From NCBI RefSeq assembly GCF_023502325.1, contig NZ_JAMFLZ010000007.1, forward strand, positions 62,001 through 126,000: a DNA stretch of 64,000 nt, in the 5' to 3' direction. This document shows, piece by piece, positions 43,323-51,869 of the stretch (position 1 is the first letter of the stretch; each line of letters begins with the position of its first letter). The position numbers and the translations under genes were made by a program. This stretch comes from Wocania_A spongiicola (lineage in GTDB: Bacteria; Bacteroidota; Bacteroidia; Flavobacteriales; Flavobacteriaceae). The notes under the pieces are model-generated. The model was not told the origin of the DNA. It saw only the letters and a program-made list of their open reading frames with translations, and did no database searches.

Positions 43323-43427
43323 GCTATTTCTGAAGGCAGAGAAGCTGCGCGACAAGTAGACATTTACTTAATGGGAAAATCAGATTTACCAACTAAAAAT
43401 GTAGCAGGAGATTTGGTAGGCTTGTAG
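43323..43427 (+). repeat. Direct repeat (gltD 3' end), right copy; candidate attR
   Basis: This is a 105-bp copy of the end of gltD, keeping the reading frame up to a stop (TAG instead of TAA). Three differences: GCA to GTA (Ala to Val), one silent third-position change, and the stop codon. The pattern looks like a diverged but once-functional gltD end. No promoter or start belongs to it, so it is a gene remnant. Confidence 0.88.
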
Positions 43428-43475
43428 AAATAACTACAAGTGTTAACACTACTATTCCAAATGGAATAAATTGTT

Positions 43476-43973
43476 TTAGTTAGGCAATTTATAAGCCTGT
43501 CTTGTCAATAGCTTAAGACCATCATCTTTCTGTTTTTGAAATACTTGCACACAACCGAGGCGAATATCTATCGATTTGCCATCTTTAGTGGCCTTCGCTA
43601 AAAAAATATTTCGTACAACAGCTGTATTTCCTGAAATGTAAATACTCTGTTCTGGTGCTTCCACAGATGAAAAATTAAAAGGTCCGTTAACTATGTCGTC
43701 AATAAATTCAGCCTTGTCCTGAATCTTTCCACTTGAGTGCCCATAAGTGAGGTTGTCAGCACAAAGAGCTTCCATAGACGCTACAGTCGGGTTCACAATG
43801 GCATCATTAAAACTAAGTACTGCTATCTCAACTTCCTCTTTTGTGGGCGACTGTATTTCATCTGCATTAACTTCAGTTGTTCCTACACTTTTGTTTGTTT
43901 CATTTTGTTGTTCTTTACAACTGTAAATAACAAGTACAGCTAAAATGACGATACCGAATAATTTGTTTTTCAT
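43476..43973 (-). CDS. NTF2-like (DUF4440-type) lipoprotein
   Basis: The 165-residue protein has a lipobox (LVIYSC, Cys19) and an NTF2-like fold: SFNDAIVNPTVASMEALCAD, NLTYGHSSGKIQDKAEFI and the strands VRNIFLAKATKDGKSIDIRL and CVQVFQKQ. NTF2-like proteins bind small ligands or act as simple enzymes; the role here is unknown. It is probably the native neighbour of gltD before the island came in. The 172-bp stretch upstream (43974-44145) shows no feature. Confidence 0.72.
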   Translation of the reverse strand: MKNKLFGIVILAVLVIYSCKEQQNETNKSVGTTEVNADEIQSPTKEEVEIAVLSFNDAIVNPTVASMEALCADNLTYGHSSGKIQDKAEFIDDIVNGPFNFSSVEAPEQSIYISGNTAVVRNIFLAKATKDGKSIDIRLGCVQVFQKQKDDGLKLLTRQAYKLPN

Positions 43974-44145
43974 TTTTATTTAATGGTTTTATAAAGAAAA
44001 TTATTTAGTGAATATAAACAATAACACACTCAATACTGATATTTTACAATGTACATATATTTAAATCCTTATCCAGCATTTCTTTGCATAACGATACAAA
44101 ATATTGAACCCATTAATAAATGTGTTAGGATAACTTAGCACATTT

Positions 44146-45153
44146 TTATTGCGCTTCTCGCATAAACGACTCACATTTTTCAACCATATTTTTACTCCCA
44201 CAAATAAAAGCCACTCGTTGATGTAACTCTGTTGGCTCAACATCCATAGTGCGCGTAAAACCATCGCTAGATTTTCCGTTAGCTTGCTCAGCTAAAAAAG
44301 CCATAGGGTTGCATTCGTATAACAAACGTAGTTTTCCATTAGGATTTTTAGAGCTTTGAGGATATAAATAAATGCCACCTTTTATCATGTTTCTATGGAA
44401 ATCTGAAACCAAAGACCCTATATATCTGGAAGTATATGGTCTGTCTCCTTCTTCTTTTTGGCAATACTTAATATAGTTTTTTATCCCCTGTGGAAAATGG
44501 GTATAATTACCTTCATTTACAGAATAGATATTGCCATCTTCAGGGAATTTCATATCTGGGTGCGATAAATAAAATGAGCCAATAGCTGGGTTTAGTGTAA
44601 ATCCATTTACACCATCTCCTGTTGTATAAACTAACATTGTAGACGTGCCATAAACCACATAGCCTGCAGCGACTTGCTGACTACCTTTTTGCAAAAAATC
44701 ATCTAAAGTAACTGGTGTCCCTACTGGTGTTACACGTCTGTAAATTGAGAAAATAGTTCCTACAGAAACATTAACATCAATATTTGAAGATCCATCTAAT
44801 GGGTCAATTAAAACCACATATTTGTTTTGGTTATTTTCATCTTGACTATTAATAGAAATAAAGTCGTCTTCCTCTTCACTTGCAATACCACAAACTATAT
44901 TTCTTTTTGTAAGTGTTTGTATAAACTTATCGTTTGCATATACGTCTAGCTTCTGTTGATCTTCTCCTTGTATATTAGTATCGCCAGCGGCACCAATAAT
45001 ATCAACTAACCCAGCTTTATTAACCTCATGGTTTACAACCTTTGCTGCCAATCGTATAGAATTAATAAGGCGTGACAACTCTCCTGAGCTGTATTTAAAT
45101 GAGGTTTGATTTTCAATAATAAACTCTCCTAAAGTTTGATTTTTTCTAGACAT
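44146..45153 (-). CDS. fbp: Class 1 fructose-1,6-bisphosphatase
   Basis: Taken from MSRKNQTLGEFIIENQ at 45153 (335 residues); a longer frame adds eight unusual residues. The metal and substrate motifs DPLDGSSNIDVNVSVGTIFSIY (read as DPLDGSSN plus NVSVGTIF), GIASEEEDDF and GKLRLLYECNPMAFLAEQA are complete. It removes the 1-phosphate of fructose-1,6-bisphosphate in gluconeogenesis. Length is normal. It diverges from the GNAT gene at 45275. Confidence 0.93.
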   Translation of the reverse strand: MSRKNQTLGEFIIENQTSFKYSSGELSRLINSIRLAAKVVNHEVNKAGLVDIIGAAGDTNIQGEDQQKLDVYANDKFIQTLTKRNIVCGIASEEEDDFISINSQDENNQNKYVVLIDPLDGSSNIDVNVSVGTIFSIYRRVTPVGTPVTLDDFLQKGSQQVAAGYVVYGTSTMLVYTTGDGVNGFTLNPAIGSFYLSHPDMKFPEDGNIYSVNEGNYTHFPQGIKNYIKYCQKEEGDRPYTSRYIGSLVSDFHRNMIKGGIYLYPQSSKNPNGKLRLLYECNPMAFLAEQANGKSSDGFTRTMDVEPTELHQRVAFICGSKNMVEKCESFMREAQ

Positions 45154-45249
45154 GAAAGCGACTTTTTGTTTGTGCAAATATCTGTTAATTTTTAACTAAC
45201 TACAACGTTTTCGCAAAAGATTAATGGGGTTAAATATTTAACTTTAAGC

Positions 45250-45257
45250 TATATTTG
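45250..45257 (+). promoter_or_regulatory. -7 promoter element (TATATTTG) for the GNAT-lysC-like operon
   Basis: TATATTTG matches TAnnTTTG exactly, 17 bp before the ATG at 45275, leaving a very short leader. Confidence 0.45.
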
Positions 45258-45274
45258 AAATTATTTAAAAAAAT

Positions 45275-45754
45275 ATGAATTATAAAATAAGAAACGCTAC
45301 CAAAAACGACATGGTAGATGTGCTCAGTTTAATAAAAGAATTAGCTCTTTTTGAAAAAGAAGAAAACGCTGTTGAAGTTACAGTTAAAGATTTACAAAGA
45401 GATGGGTTTGGTGATAATCCAGCATTTCATTGTTTTGTAGCTGAAGCCAATAATAAAATTGAAGGTTTAGCACTAGTATACAACCGCTATTCTACATGGA
45501 AAGGAAAAATAATTCATCTGGAAGATTTAATTGTCAGTGAAAAAATGAGGGGCTCTGGTTTAGGAACCGCACTTTTAAATGAAGTTGTTAAATACGGGCA
45601 CAATCTTGGTGTAAAACGTATAAACTGGGAGGTAATTGATTGGAATGAACCTGCAATTGCCTTTTACGAGAAAAAAGGAGCCAAAGTTTTACGTGATTGG
45701 GATGTGGTTCAGTTAAGTGAAGAAGGCATTAAAAATTACATAGCAAAATTATAA
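45275..45754 (+). CDS. GNAT N-acetyltransferase
   Basis: The 159-residue protein is a GNAT of the type similar to diamine acetyltransferases: MNYKIRNATKNDMVDVLSLI, HLEDLIVSEKMRGSGLGTAL (acetyl-CoA motif), then NWEVIDWNEPAIAFYEKKGA. These two last motifs are typical of SSAT-like enzymes; the substrate is not known. The aspartate kinase gene follows after 1 bp, so they are one operon. Confidence 0.88.
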   Translation: MNYKIRNATKNDMVDVLSLIKELALFEKEENAVEVTVKDLQRDGFGDNPAFHCFVAEANNKIEGLALVYNRYSTWKGKIIHLEDLIVSEKMRGSGLGTALLNEVVKYGHNLGVKRINWEVIDWNEPAIAFYEKKGAKVLRDWDVVQLSEEGIKNYIAKL

Positions 45755-45755
45755 T

Positions 45756-47006
45756 ATGCAAGTATTTAAATTTGGTGGTGCGTCAGTTAAAGATGCCAAT
45801 GGCGTAAAAAACTTAGTAGCTGTTTTACAAAAAGTAGGTTACAAAAACACCTTAGTTGTTGTTTCGGCAATGGGAAAAACCACCAATGCTATCGAACTTG
45901 TTTTAAAAAATTATTTTAACAACAAAGCTGAGTTACAAAGTGCTCTCCAAGAGGTTAAAAAATTTCATAATGAAATTCTATTGGATTTATTTGAAAATGA
46001 AAATCATCCAATTTTTAAAAAAATATCGACTTTTTTCGAAGAGTTTGATACTTTTTTAAAAACTAATAAATCTCCAGATTACAACTTTGTTTACGATCAA
46101 ACTATTGGGTATGGTGAGTTAATTTCTACTACAATTATAAGCGAATATTTAAACTACATTGGAATAAAAAATAATTGGATAGATGTTAGAAATCAAATAA
46201 AAACTGATAATTATTATAGGCATGCTAATGTAAATTGGGAGGAAACGCAAAGCCTCATATCATCACAATTCAACAAATCTATTTTAAATATTACACAAGG
46301 CTTTTTAGGAAGCGATACCAATAACTTTACAACAACATTAGGTAGAGAAGGAAGTGATTATACAGCCGCAATTTATGCCTATTGTTTAAATGCCGAAAGT
46401 GTAACTATATGGAAAGATGTGCCTGGTGTTTTAAATGCCGACCCTCGGTATTTTGAAAACGCACAGCTACTTAATAAAATATCGTATAGAGAAGCCATAG
46501 AATTAGCTTTTTACGGAGCCTCTGTAATTCATCCAAAAACACTGCAGCCTTTACAACGTAAAGAAATTCAATTATACGTAAAATCATTTTTAAACCCAGA
46601 GCAAGCAGGAACTATGGTTGGTAAAAACACAACTTTGGAGCCCCTAATTCCTTGCTTTATTGTAAAGAAAAATCAAGTACTCATTTCTTTATCATCTTTA
46701 GACTTTTCATACATCGTTGAAGACAATATTAGTAGTATATTTAAGTTATTACATCAATATAAAATGAAGGTTGATGTTATTCAAAATTCAGCTATAAGTT
46801 TTTCGGTTTGTGTAGATAATCTCTATAATAATCTTGAGAAACTATTGCATCAATTAAAATCAAAATTTAAAGTAACATGTACCAAAAATGTTTCTCTTTA
46901 TACTATTAGGCATTATAATGAACATGCTATAAAGCAAATTGAAACAGGTAAAGTCGTGTTACTAAAACAATTAACCCAAGAAACAGTTCAAATAGTAACT
47001 AAATAA
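45756..47006 (+). CDS. Aspartate kinase (monofunctional)
   Basis: The 416-residue protein begins with the kinase motif MQVFKFGGASVKDANGVKNL and has TTLGREGSDYTAA and WKDVPGVLNADPR of the aspartokinase fold, then KTLQPLQRKEIQLYVKSF. The C-terminal third (about 305-400) should form the ACT regulatory region but is divergent. It phosphorylates L-aspartate at the start of lysine, threonine and methionine synthesis. It is followed 22 bp later by olsF. Confidence 0.9.
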   Translation: MQVFKFGGASVKDANGVKNLVAVLQKVGYKNTLVVVSAMGKTTNAIELVLKNYFNNKAELQSALQEVKKFHNEILLDLFENENHPIFKKISTFFEEFDTFLKTNKSPDYNFVYDQTIGYGELISTTIISEYLNYIGIKNNWIDVRNQIKTDNYYRHANVNWEETQSLISSQFNKSILNITQGFLGSDTNNFTTTLGREGSDYTAAIYAYCLNAESVTIWKDVPGVLNADPRYFENAQLLNKISYREAIELAFYGASVIHPKTLQPLQRKEIQLYVKSFLNPEQAGTMVGKNTTLEPLIPCFIVKKNQVLISLSSLDFSYIVEDNISSIFKLLHQYKMKVDVIQNSAISFSVCVDNLYNNLEKLLHQLKSKFKVTCTKNVSLYTIRHYNEHAIKQIETGKVVLLKQLTQETVQIVTK

Positions 47007-47028
47007 ACTATTTAGTACATTTACACTT

Positions 47029-48858
47029 ATGACCAAACAACAAAATACGGGATTGGTAACAGCAAAAGAAGTAGCTAAAGCCATACAATTAGATAAATAT
47101 AGCTTTATTGGTACTTTTGTTGGTTGGATTTTAATGAAAGTTCTTAAAATATCCACACTTAATAAAATATATAATAGAAATAAACATTTAAGCGATTTAG
47201 AATTTTTAAATGGTGTTTTAGACGATTTTGAAATTAAATTTGAAATCCCCGAAGAAGACTTAAAACGACTTCCTAAAAATGGTGCTTATATAACGGTATC
47301 TAACCATCCTCTAGGTGGTATTGATGGTATTTTGCTTTTAAAATTGATGTTAGAACAACGCAGCGATTTTAAAATCATAGCCAATTTTTTATTACATCGA
47401 ATTGAGCCTTTAAAGCCCTACATTATGCCTGTAAATCCTTTTGAAGACAGGAAAGATGTAAAATCTAGTATTGCAGGTTTTAAAAACTCTATACTGCATT
47501 TAAGAAACGGACATCCATTAGGGATTTTCCCTGCAGGTGAAGTTTCTACCTATCGCGATGGTAAATTAGTTGTTGATAAACCTTGGGAAGAAGCAGCTAT
47601 GAAGCTCGCTCAAAAAGCCGAAGTTCCTATTGTACCCATTTATTTTCATGCAAAAAACAGTAAGTTATTTTATAAGCTTTCCAAAATTAGTGATACGTTT
47701 AGAACTGCTAAACTACCTTCTGAGTTGCTAACCCAAAAACGACGCGTTATTAAGGTTCGTATTGGTAAAGCTATTTCAGTAAATGACCAAAAAGAATATA
47801 CTTCATTAGATGAGTTTTCAGGTTTTTTAAGGCAGAAAACATATATGTTATCGAATGCATTTGAAGAGAAATCAAAAATCTTAGATAATATTTCATCAAC
47901 ACTTAAAACACCTAAAACACCTAAACGTATTGTTACTCCTGTTGATGCATCTTTAATGATTAAAGAAGTAGAAACACTTAAAAAAGAGGATTGTAAACTA
48001 CTTACTAGTAAGAACTACGAGGTTTATTTAGCTCCTGCTGAAAACATTCCTAATATATTAAGAGAAATAGGTCGTTTACGAGAAATTACCTTTCGTGAAG
48101 TTGGAGAAGGCACAAACGAATCTATTGACTTAGATGATTTCGATAGTTATTATCACCATATGTTTTTATGGGACAATGAAAACAAGATAATTGCTGGCGC
48201 TTACAGAATGGGCTTAGGTTCAAAAATTTTTGAGCGTTATGGTATAGATGGTTTTTATTTACAAGACCTCTTTAGGTTTGAACCTGAATTATATAAAATG
48301 ATGAGTCAATCTATTGAATTAGGTCGTGCTTTCATTATAAAAGAGTATCAGCAAAAACCAATGCCCTTATTTTTACTTTGGAAAGGTATTGTTCATACTA
48401 CATTACGCTTCCCTGAACATCAATTTTTAATAGGTGGCGTAAGTATTAGTAATCAGTTTTCAAATTTCTCGAAATCATTAATGATTGAGTTTATGAAATC
48501 TCATTATTACGATCCATATATTGCGCAATACGTACACCCCAAAAAAGAGTTTAAAGTAAAGCTAAAAGATGCTGATAAAGATTTTGTTTTTGATGCTACA
48601 GAAGCTGATTTAAATAAGTTTGACAAGATTATTGATGAAGTTGAGCCTGGTGCTTTACGCCTGCCTGTACTACTTAAAAAGTATATAAAACAAAATGCTC
48701 GATTAGTCGCCTTTAATGTAGATCCGCTGTTTAACAATGCTGTTGACGGCTTAATGTACATTAAAATTGCCGACCTACCAGAAAGCACCGTTCGCCCTGT
48801 AATGGAAGAGTTTCAAGCAGAATTAGAGCGCAAGTTTATGGAGAATAATGAAATTTAA
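47029..48858 (+). CDS. olsF: Bifunctional ornithine-lipid synthase, OlsF type
   Basis: The 609-residue protein joins two acyltransferases. The N-terminal part (about 60-270) is a PlsC-like O-acyltransferase with SNHPLGGIDG (Asn92-His93...Asp99), FPAGEVSTYRDGKL and VPIVPIYFHA. The C-terminal part (about 310-590) is a GNAT-like OlsB-type N-acyltransferase with LGRAFIIKEYQQKPMPLFLL and FLIGGVSISNQF. This domain order and length match OlsF of flavobacteria, which turns ornithine into ornithine lipids without separate OlsA and OlsB. The HX5D spacing in place of HX4D is usual in this subgroup. Confidence 0.85.
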   Translation: MTKQQNTGLVTAKEVAKAIQLDKYSFIGTFVGWILMKVLKISTLNKIYNRNKHLSDLEFLNGVLDDFEIKFEIPEEDLKRLPKNGAYITVSNHPLGGIDGILLLKLMLEQRSDFKIIANFLLHRIEPLKPYIMPVNPFEDRKDVKSSIAGFKNSILHLRNGHPLGIFPAGEVSTYRDGKLVVDKPWEEAAMKLAQKAEVPIVPIYFHAKNSKLFYKLSKISDTFRTAKLPSELLTQKRRVIKVRIGKAISVNDQKEYTSLDEFSGFLRQKTYMLSNAFEEKSKILDNISSTLKTPKTPKRIVTPVDASLMIKEVETLKKEDCKLLTSKNYEVYLAPAENIPNILREIGRLREITFREVGEGTNESIDLDDFDSYYHHMFLWDNENKIIAGAYRMGLGSKIFERYGIDGFYLQDLFRFEPELYKMMSQSIELGRAFIIKEYQQKPMPLFLLWKGIVHTTLRFPEHQFLIGGVSISNQFSNFSKSLMIEFMKSHYYDPYIAQYVHPKKEFKVKLKDADKDFVFDATEADLNKFDKIIDEVEPGALRLPVLLKKYIKQNARLVAFNVDPLFNNAVDGLMYIKIADLPESTVRPVMEEFQAELERKFMENNEI

Positions 48859-49864
48859 AACTTTTATATACTTACTATTTTTGCTTTTATCCTTTTCTGG
48901 AATTTCTCAAACCTTTTCTGGAATTGTACTAGATGCAAAAACTAAAATTCCTATAGAATCTGCGGCAATTTATTTTGACAATACTACCATTGGAACCACC
49001 ACAGATTCAGAAGGTAAATTTTCTATTTTGTATACTGATGCCAATCAATCAGGTTTAGTTATTTCTTATTTAGGCTATCAAACAGAAACGATTTTAGATT
49101 ACAGGCAAAAAAATAATATAACAGTATACTTAAAACAAACAAATAATGTTTTAGATGAAGTTATTGTGTATGCAGATGATGGACTTACCAGAAGACAAAA
49201 GCTTAGGCTATTTAGAAAGCAGTTTTTAGGGTTCTCTAGTTTTGCAAAATCTTGCAAAATTTTAAATGAAAAAGATTTAATTTTAAGATACAATCGAAAA
49301 AAAAGGCAATTAACAGCCAGCGCCTTTTCCCCAATTATTATTGAAAATAAAAGTCTGCAGTATGTTGTTTTTTTTGACATTAAGCAATTTGAAATAAACT
49401 TCAATTATGTAGAAGAGATAAATAATGTATTCGAAATTAAATCTGTTAATTTTTCAGGTAAAAGCTTTTACAAAAATTTTGACAATTTTAAAGAGAATAA
49501 AGCGAAAAGAAATAGAGAAAAAGCCTACAAGGGTTCTGTGCTTGAATTTATGAGAGCGCTTTATAATGAAGCATTAGAAGCTAAAGGGTATCAAATTTTT
49601 TCTAAGAGGTTTAAAGTAAACCCATGGGACTATTTTAAGATTCAACAAATATCAAATACTTCATCAAAAAGAGTATTATTAGATAAGCCCGTAAATATTC
49701 TCTACGATAAAAACTATCAAACCAAAATTGAGTTTTTAGAACCCGCAATACTCATTGATGAGTATGGGAACTATTCTGATGTTACCAAAGTGATGTTTTC
49801 TGGCTATTTAGGAAATCAACGGGTAGGAGACTTACTTCCGCTTGATTATGGGTTACAAGATTAG
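48848..49864 (+). CDS. Secreted protein with carboxypeptidase-D-like regulatory domain
   Basis: The 338-residue protein has a signal peptide (to about 20) and a CarboxypepD_reg-like beta domain (about 22-105: FSGIVLDAKTKIPIESAAIY, GTTTDSEGKFSILYT, YLGYQTETI). The rest is a mixed domain with no recognised family. Such N-terminal domains are also found on TonB-dependent receptors, but no receptor barrel follows here. The start overlaps the olsF stop by 11 bp, so translation is coupled. Confidence 0.75.
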   Translation: MKFKTFIYLLFLLLSFSGISQTFSGIVLDAKTKIPIESAAIYFDNTTIGTTTDSEGKFSILYTDANQSGLVISYLGYQTETILDYRQKNNITVYLKQTNNVLDEVIVYADDGLTRRQKLRLFRKQFLGFSSFAKSCKILNEKDLILRYNRKKRQLTASAFSPIIIENKSLQYVVFFDIKQFEINFNYVEEINNVFEIKSVNFSGKSFYKNFDNFKENKAKRNREKAYKGSVLEFMRALYNEALEAKGYQIFSKRFKVNPWDYFKIQQISNTSSKRVLLDKPVNILYDKNYQTKIEFLEPAILIDEYGNYSDVTKVMFSGYLGNQRVGDLLPLDYGLQD

Positions 49865-49899
49865 TAAAAGCAATAATAAATTAAAGGCTTTTTAAACGA

Positions 49900-50325
49900 T
49901 CAAATTAATCGGTACTCCTCTACAAAATTCTTAAAATAGTCTTTAATTTCATTACGTGCTTTTAAAAATGCTGCATGCTTTTCTTCATCAGTTCCTTCTA
50001 ACTTTGAAGGGTCATAGAAATTGTGATGTAATCGCTTTGCATTTTTACTTGGTATGTAAGGGCAATTTTCATTGGCATGATCACAAACCGTGATAATGTA
50101 ATCAAAATCTACCTCAGCATACTCATCTACATGATTTGAAGTGTGATGATCAATGTTTAACCCATCTTCCTTCATAATAGCTAAAGCTCCAGGGTTTAAT
50201 CCGTGAGTTTCAATACCTGCACTATATACTTTTACCGCTCTGTTATCTAAAAAATGATTTAAATAGCCATGGGCCATTTGGCTTCGGCATGAATTTCCTG
50301 TGCATAATACTAAAATGTTCTTCAT
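49900..50325 (-). CDS. arsC: Arsenate reductase, low-molecular-weight phosphatase type
   Basis: The 141-residue protein has the P-loop CTGNSCRSQ (Cys8, Arg14) and two further cysteines, Cys81 and Cys88, in ITVCDHANENCP. That triple-cysteine relay defines the thioredoxin-coupled ArsC (S. aureus type); the downstream FYDPSKLEG holds the catalytic Asp. It reduces arsenate to arsenite. It is the last gene of the arsR-DUF6428-GNAT-arsC block; the 81-bp gap before it carries a CCTACaaaaGCAGG hairpin-like repeat typical of intergenic filler. Confidence 0.9.
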   Translation of the reverse strand: MKNILVLCTGNSCRSQMAHGYLNHFLDNRAVKVYSAGIETHGLNPGALAIMKEDGLNIDHHTSNHVDEYAEVDFDYIITVCDHANENCPYIPSKNAKRLHHNFYDPSKLEGTDEEKHAAFLKARNEIKDYFKNFVEEYRLI

Positions 50326-50406
50326 ATTTATTTTTTATTCCTACAAAAGCAGGGATCTTTTTTAATTAATCTTTTAATTTAGGTCTCGACAGTGCTCGTT
50401 CTGACA

Positions 50407-50898
50407 TTATTTTACAATTTTACTTCGTCTTTCAAGAAAATGATTATCGTGCCATTTTCCATTTAATTTTCCTATTTTTTCTCTAACGCCAATAGTTCTG
50501 AATCCACACTTTAAGTGTAAATTAATACTTGTATTGTTTTCTGAAAAAATACCTGCTTGTAAGGTCCACAAGCCTTCTTTTTCACTTTCATTAATTAAAA
50601 CTTTAAGTAATTTTCTTCCTATATGTTTTCCTCTAAAAGCTTCAGAAACATATACACTTACTTCAGCTACGCCTTTATAAACTTTTCGTTTTGAAGCTGG
50701 AGATAAAACTGCAAAACCTACTACTTCATCTTCAATAGTTGCAACAAATCTACAACATTGTAAATACTTAACATTCCATTGTTTCCAATTGGGACATTCT
50801 GTTTCAAAAGTAGCAATTCCAGTAGCAATACCTTCCTTATATATTTCTGAAACAGAGCCCCAATCGTGCTTTATTAATGGTCTAACAACAATTTCCAT
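50407..50898 (-). CDS. GNAT acetyltransferase, ArsN1/phosphinothricin-type
   Basis: Taken from MEIVVRPLIKHDWGSVSEIY at 50898 (163 residues); a longer frame from 50922 adds eight residues inside the previous gene. GIATGIATFETECPNW, VAEVSVYVSEAFRGKHIGRK and SINLHLKCGFRTIGVREKIG are the marks of the phosphinothricin/methionine sulfoximine acetyltransferase family, which includes ArsN1. In an ars operon it would acetylate organic arsenicals or related toxins. It overlaps the DUF6428 gene by 17 bp. Confidence 0.85.
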   Translation of the reverse strand: MEIVVRPLIKHDWGSVSEIYKEGIATGIATFETECPNWKQWNVKYLQCCRFVATIEDEVVGFAVLSPASKRKVYKGVAEVSVYVSEAFRGKHIGRKLLKVLINESEKEGLWTLQAGIFSENNTSINLHLKCGFRTIGVREKIGKLNGKWHDNHFLERRSKIVK

Positions 50899-51379
50899 CT
50901 GGTGAACAACAAGGTTCTTCACTAGCCGAAACTAACTCTTTTTCTTCGGATACACCACATGTGCTTTTTGCTTTACAATCTGTTTTTTCGATGGCTAATT
51001 TAATAATTAAGTCGTTACCATGTATTTCAAAATCATTAACAAATAGTTGTGCCGTATTAAAAGTAGCATTGCTATATTCAAACTTTACTTCAGCATTTAA
51101 TGCATAAGGTTTCATTTTACCTACTTTTTTAAGAATAGCCATGGCTTTGTAAACCGACATATATTCAGTTTTACCAATCTCACTTGGGCTTTCCCAAAGT
51201 TGAATAATCGTTTCTTTCCATGCGTCTGTTTGTGAACCACAATCTACCGAATCTATTGAAACATGTTTTACTTCGGTAATATGATAATTAGCACCTACTA
51301 ATAAATTTGGTGCATATTCAAATAATAAAGACAAATCTTTATTTTGTTCTAAAACGCTAAATAATTCTTGTGTTTTCAT
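50882..51379 (-). CDS. DUF6428 family protein of the ars operon
   Basis: The 165-residue protein matches DUF6428 (LLVGANYHITEVKHVSIDSV, VDCGSQTDAWKETIIQLW, YMSVYKAMAILKKV), a family often placed directly after arsR. The C-terminal end is unusually Cys-rich: TDCKAKSTCGVSEEK and CCSPDGNCC, which could bind arsenite or another soft metal. Role unknown. It sits between arsR and the GNAT gene. Confidence 0.78.
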   Translation of the reverse strand: MKTQELFSVLEQNKDLSLLFEYAPNLLVGANYHITEVKHVSIDSVDCGSQTDAWKETIIQLWESPSEIGKTEYMSVYKAMAILKKVGKMKPYALNAEVKFEYSNATFNTAQLFVNDFEIHGNDLIIKLAIEKTDCKAKSTCGVSEEKELVSASEEPCCSPDGNCC

Positions 51380-51434
51380 AATTTTTAAACTTATTTATTT
51401 TCATTAGAATGTGCTAATAAATGACCATAATGGT

Positions 51435-51758
51435 CTAGCAGCAATTTGATTTAGTGGTATTAAAAAAAGCATTTAATCTATTTTGTAAATATGTCCAGCG
51501 CTCTACATTAATGCAATAACACATGCTTTTTCCTTCTACCTCTCCGTTTAGCAAACCAATGCTTTTTAGTTCTTTTAAATGCTGAGAAATTGTGGCTTGT
51601 GCTAACCCTATTTCTTCAACCAAATCATTACAAATACAAGCATTTTGATTACTTATATACTGCAATATAGCTACACGAGCAGGGTGTCCCAACACTTTAA
51701 AAAACTGTGCAAGATCGTTTTGCTGTTCTGTAAATATTTGTGATTTAGTAATTCCCAT
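51435..51758 (-). CDS. arsR: ArsR-family arsenite-responsive repressor
   Basis: The 107-residue protein is a winged-helix ArsR: LGHPARVAILQYI, then Cys41 and Cys43 in CICNDLVEEIGL, recognition helix QATISQHLKELKSIGLL, wing GKSMCYCI, and a C-terminal NCC. The cysteines fit arsenite binding at helix 3 and the C-terminus. It represses its own operon; a 16-bp palindrome covers its promoter at 51771-51786. Confidence 0.9.
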   Translation of the reverse strand: MGITKSQIFTEQQNDLAQFFKVLGHPARVAILQYISNQNACICNDLVEEIGLAQATISQHLKELKSIGLLNGEVEGKSMCYCINVERWTYLQNRLNAFFNTTKSNCC

Positions 51759-51770
51759 ATCATTTCATTT

Positions 51771-51786
51771 TAATATTGCAATATTA
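51771..51786 (-). promoter_or_regulatory. ArsR operator overlapping the -7 box
   Basis: TAATATTGCAATATTA is a perfect 16-bp palindrome, 13 bp upstream of the arsR ATG. Its distal half reads TAATATTG on the minus strand, one mismatch from a -7 element, so bound repressor would block RNA polymerase. Assignment to ArsR follows from position and from known ArsR operator style. Confidence 0.65.
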
Positions 51787-51805
51787 CGATGTTAATTTGA
51801 ATTAA

Positions 51806-51835
51806 AAAAACCAAAACGAATTTATTTTGGTTTTT
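51806..51835. terminator. Terminator of the TM2 gene
   Basis: AAAAACCAAAA pairs perfectly with TTTTGGTTTTT around an 8-nt loop, with flanking A/T runs. It separates the TM2-protein gene from the ars operon on the minus strand. Confidence 0.7.
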
Positions 51836-51869
51836 GTGTTTATTTATTTTTAACCTTGATAAGTTTTAA

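Noticed and set aside
44061..44264. Minus-strand frame overlapping the end of fbp
   Set aside because: It lies in another frame over the fbp 3' end, with unusual composition and no domain; fbp is clear.
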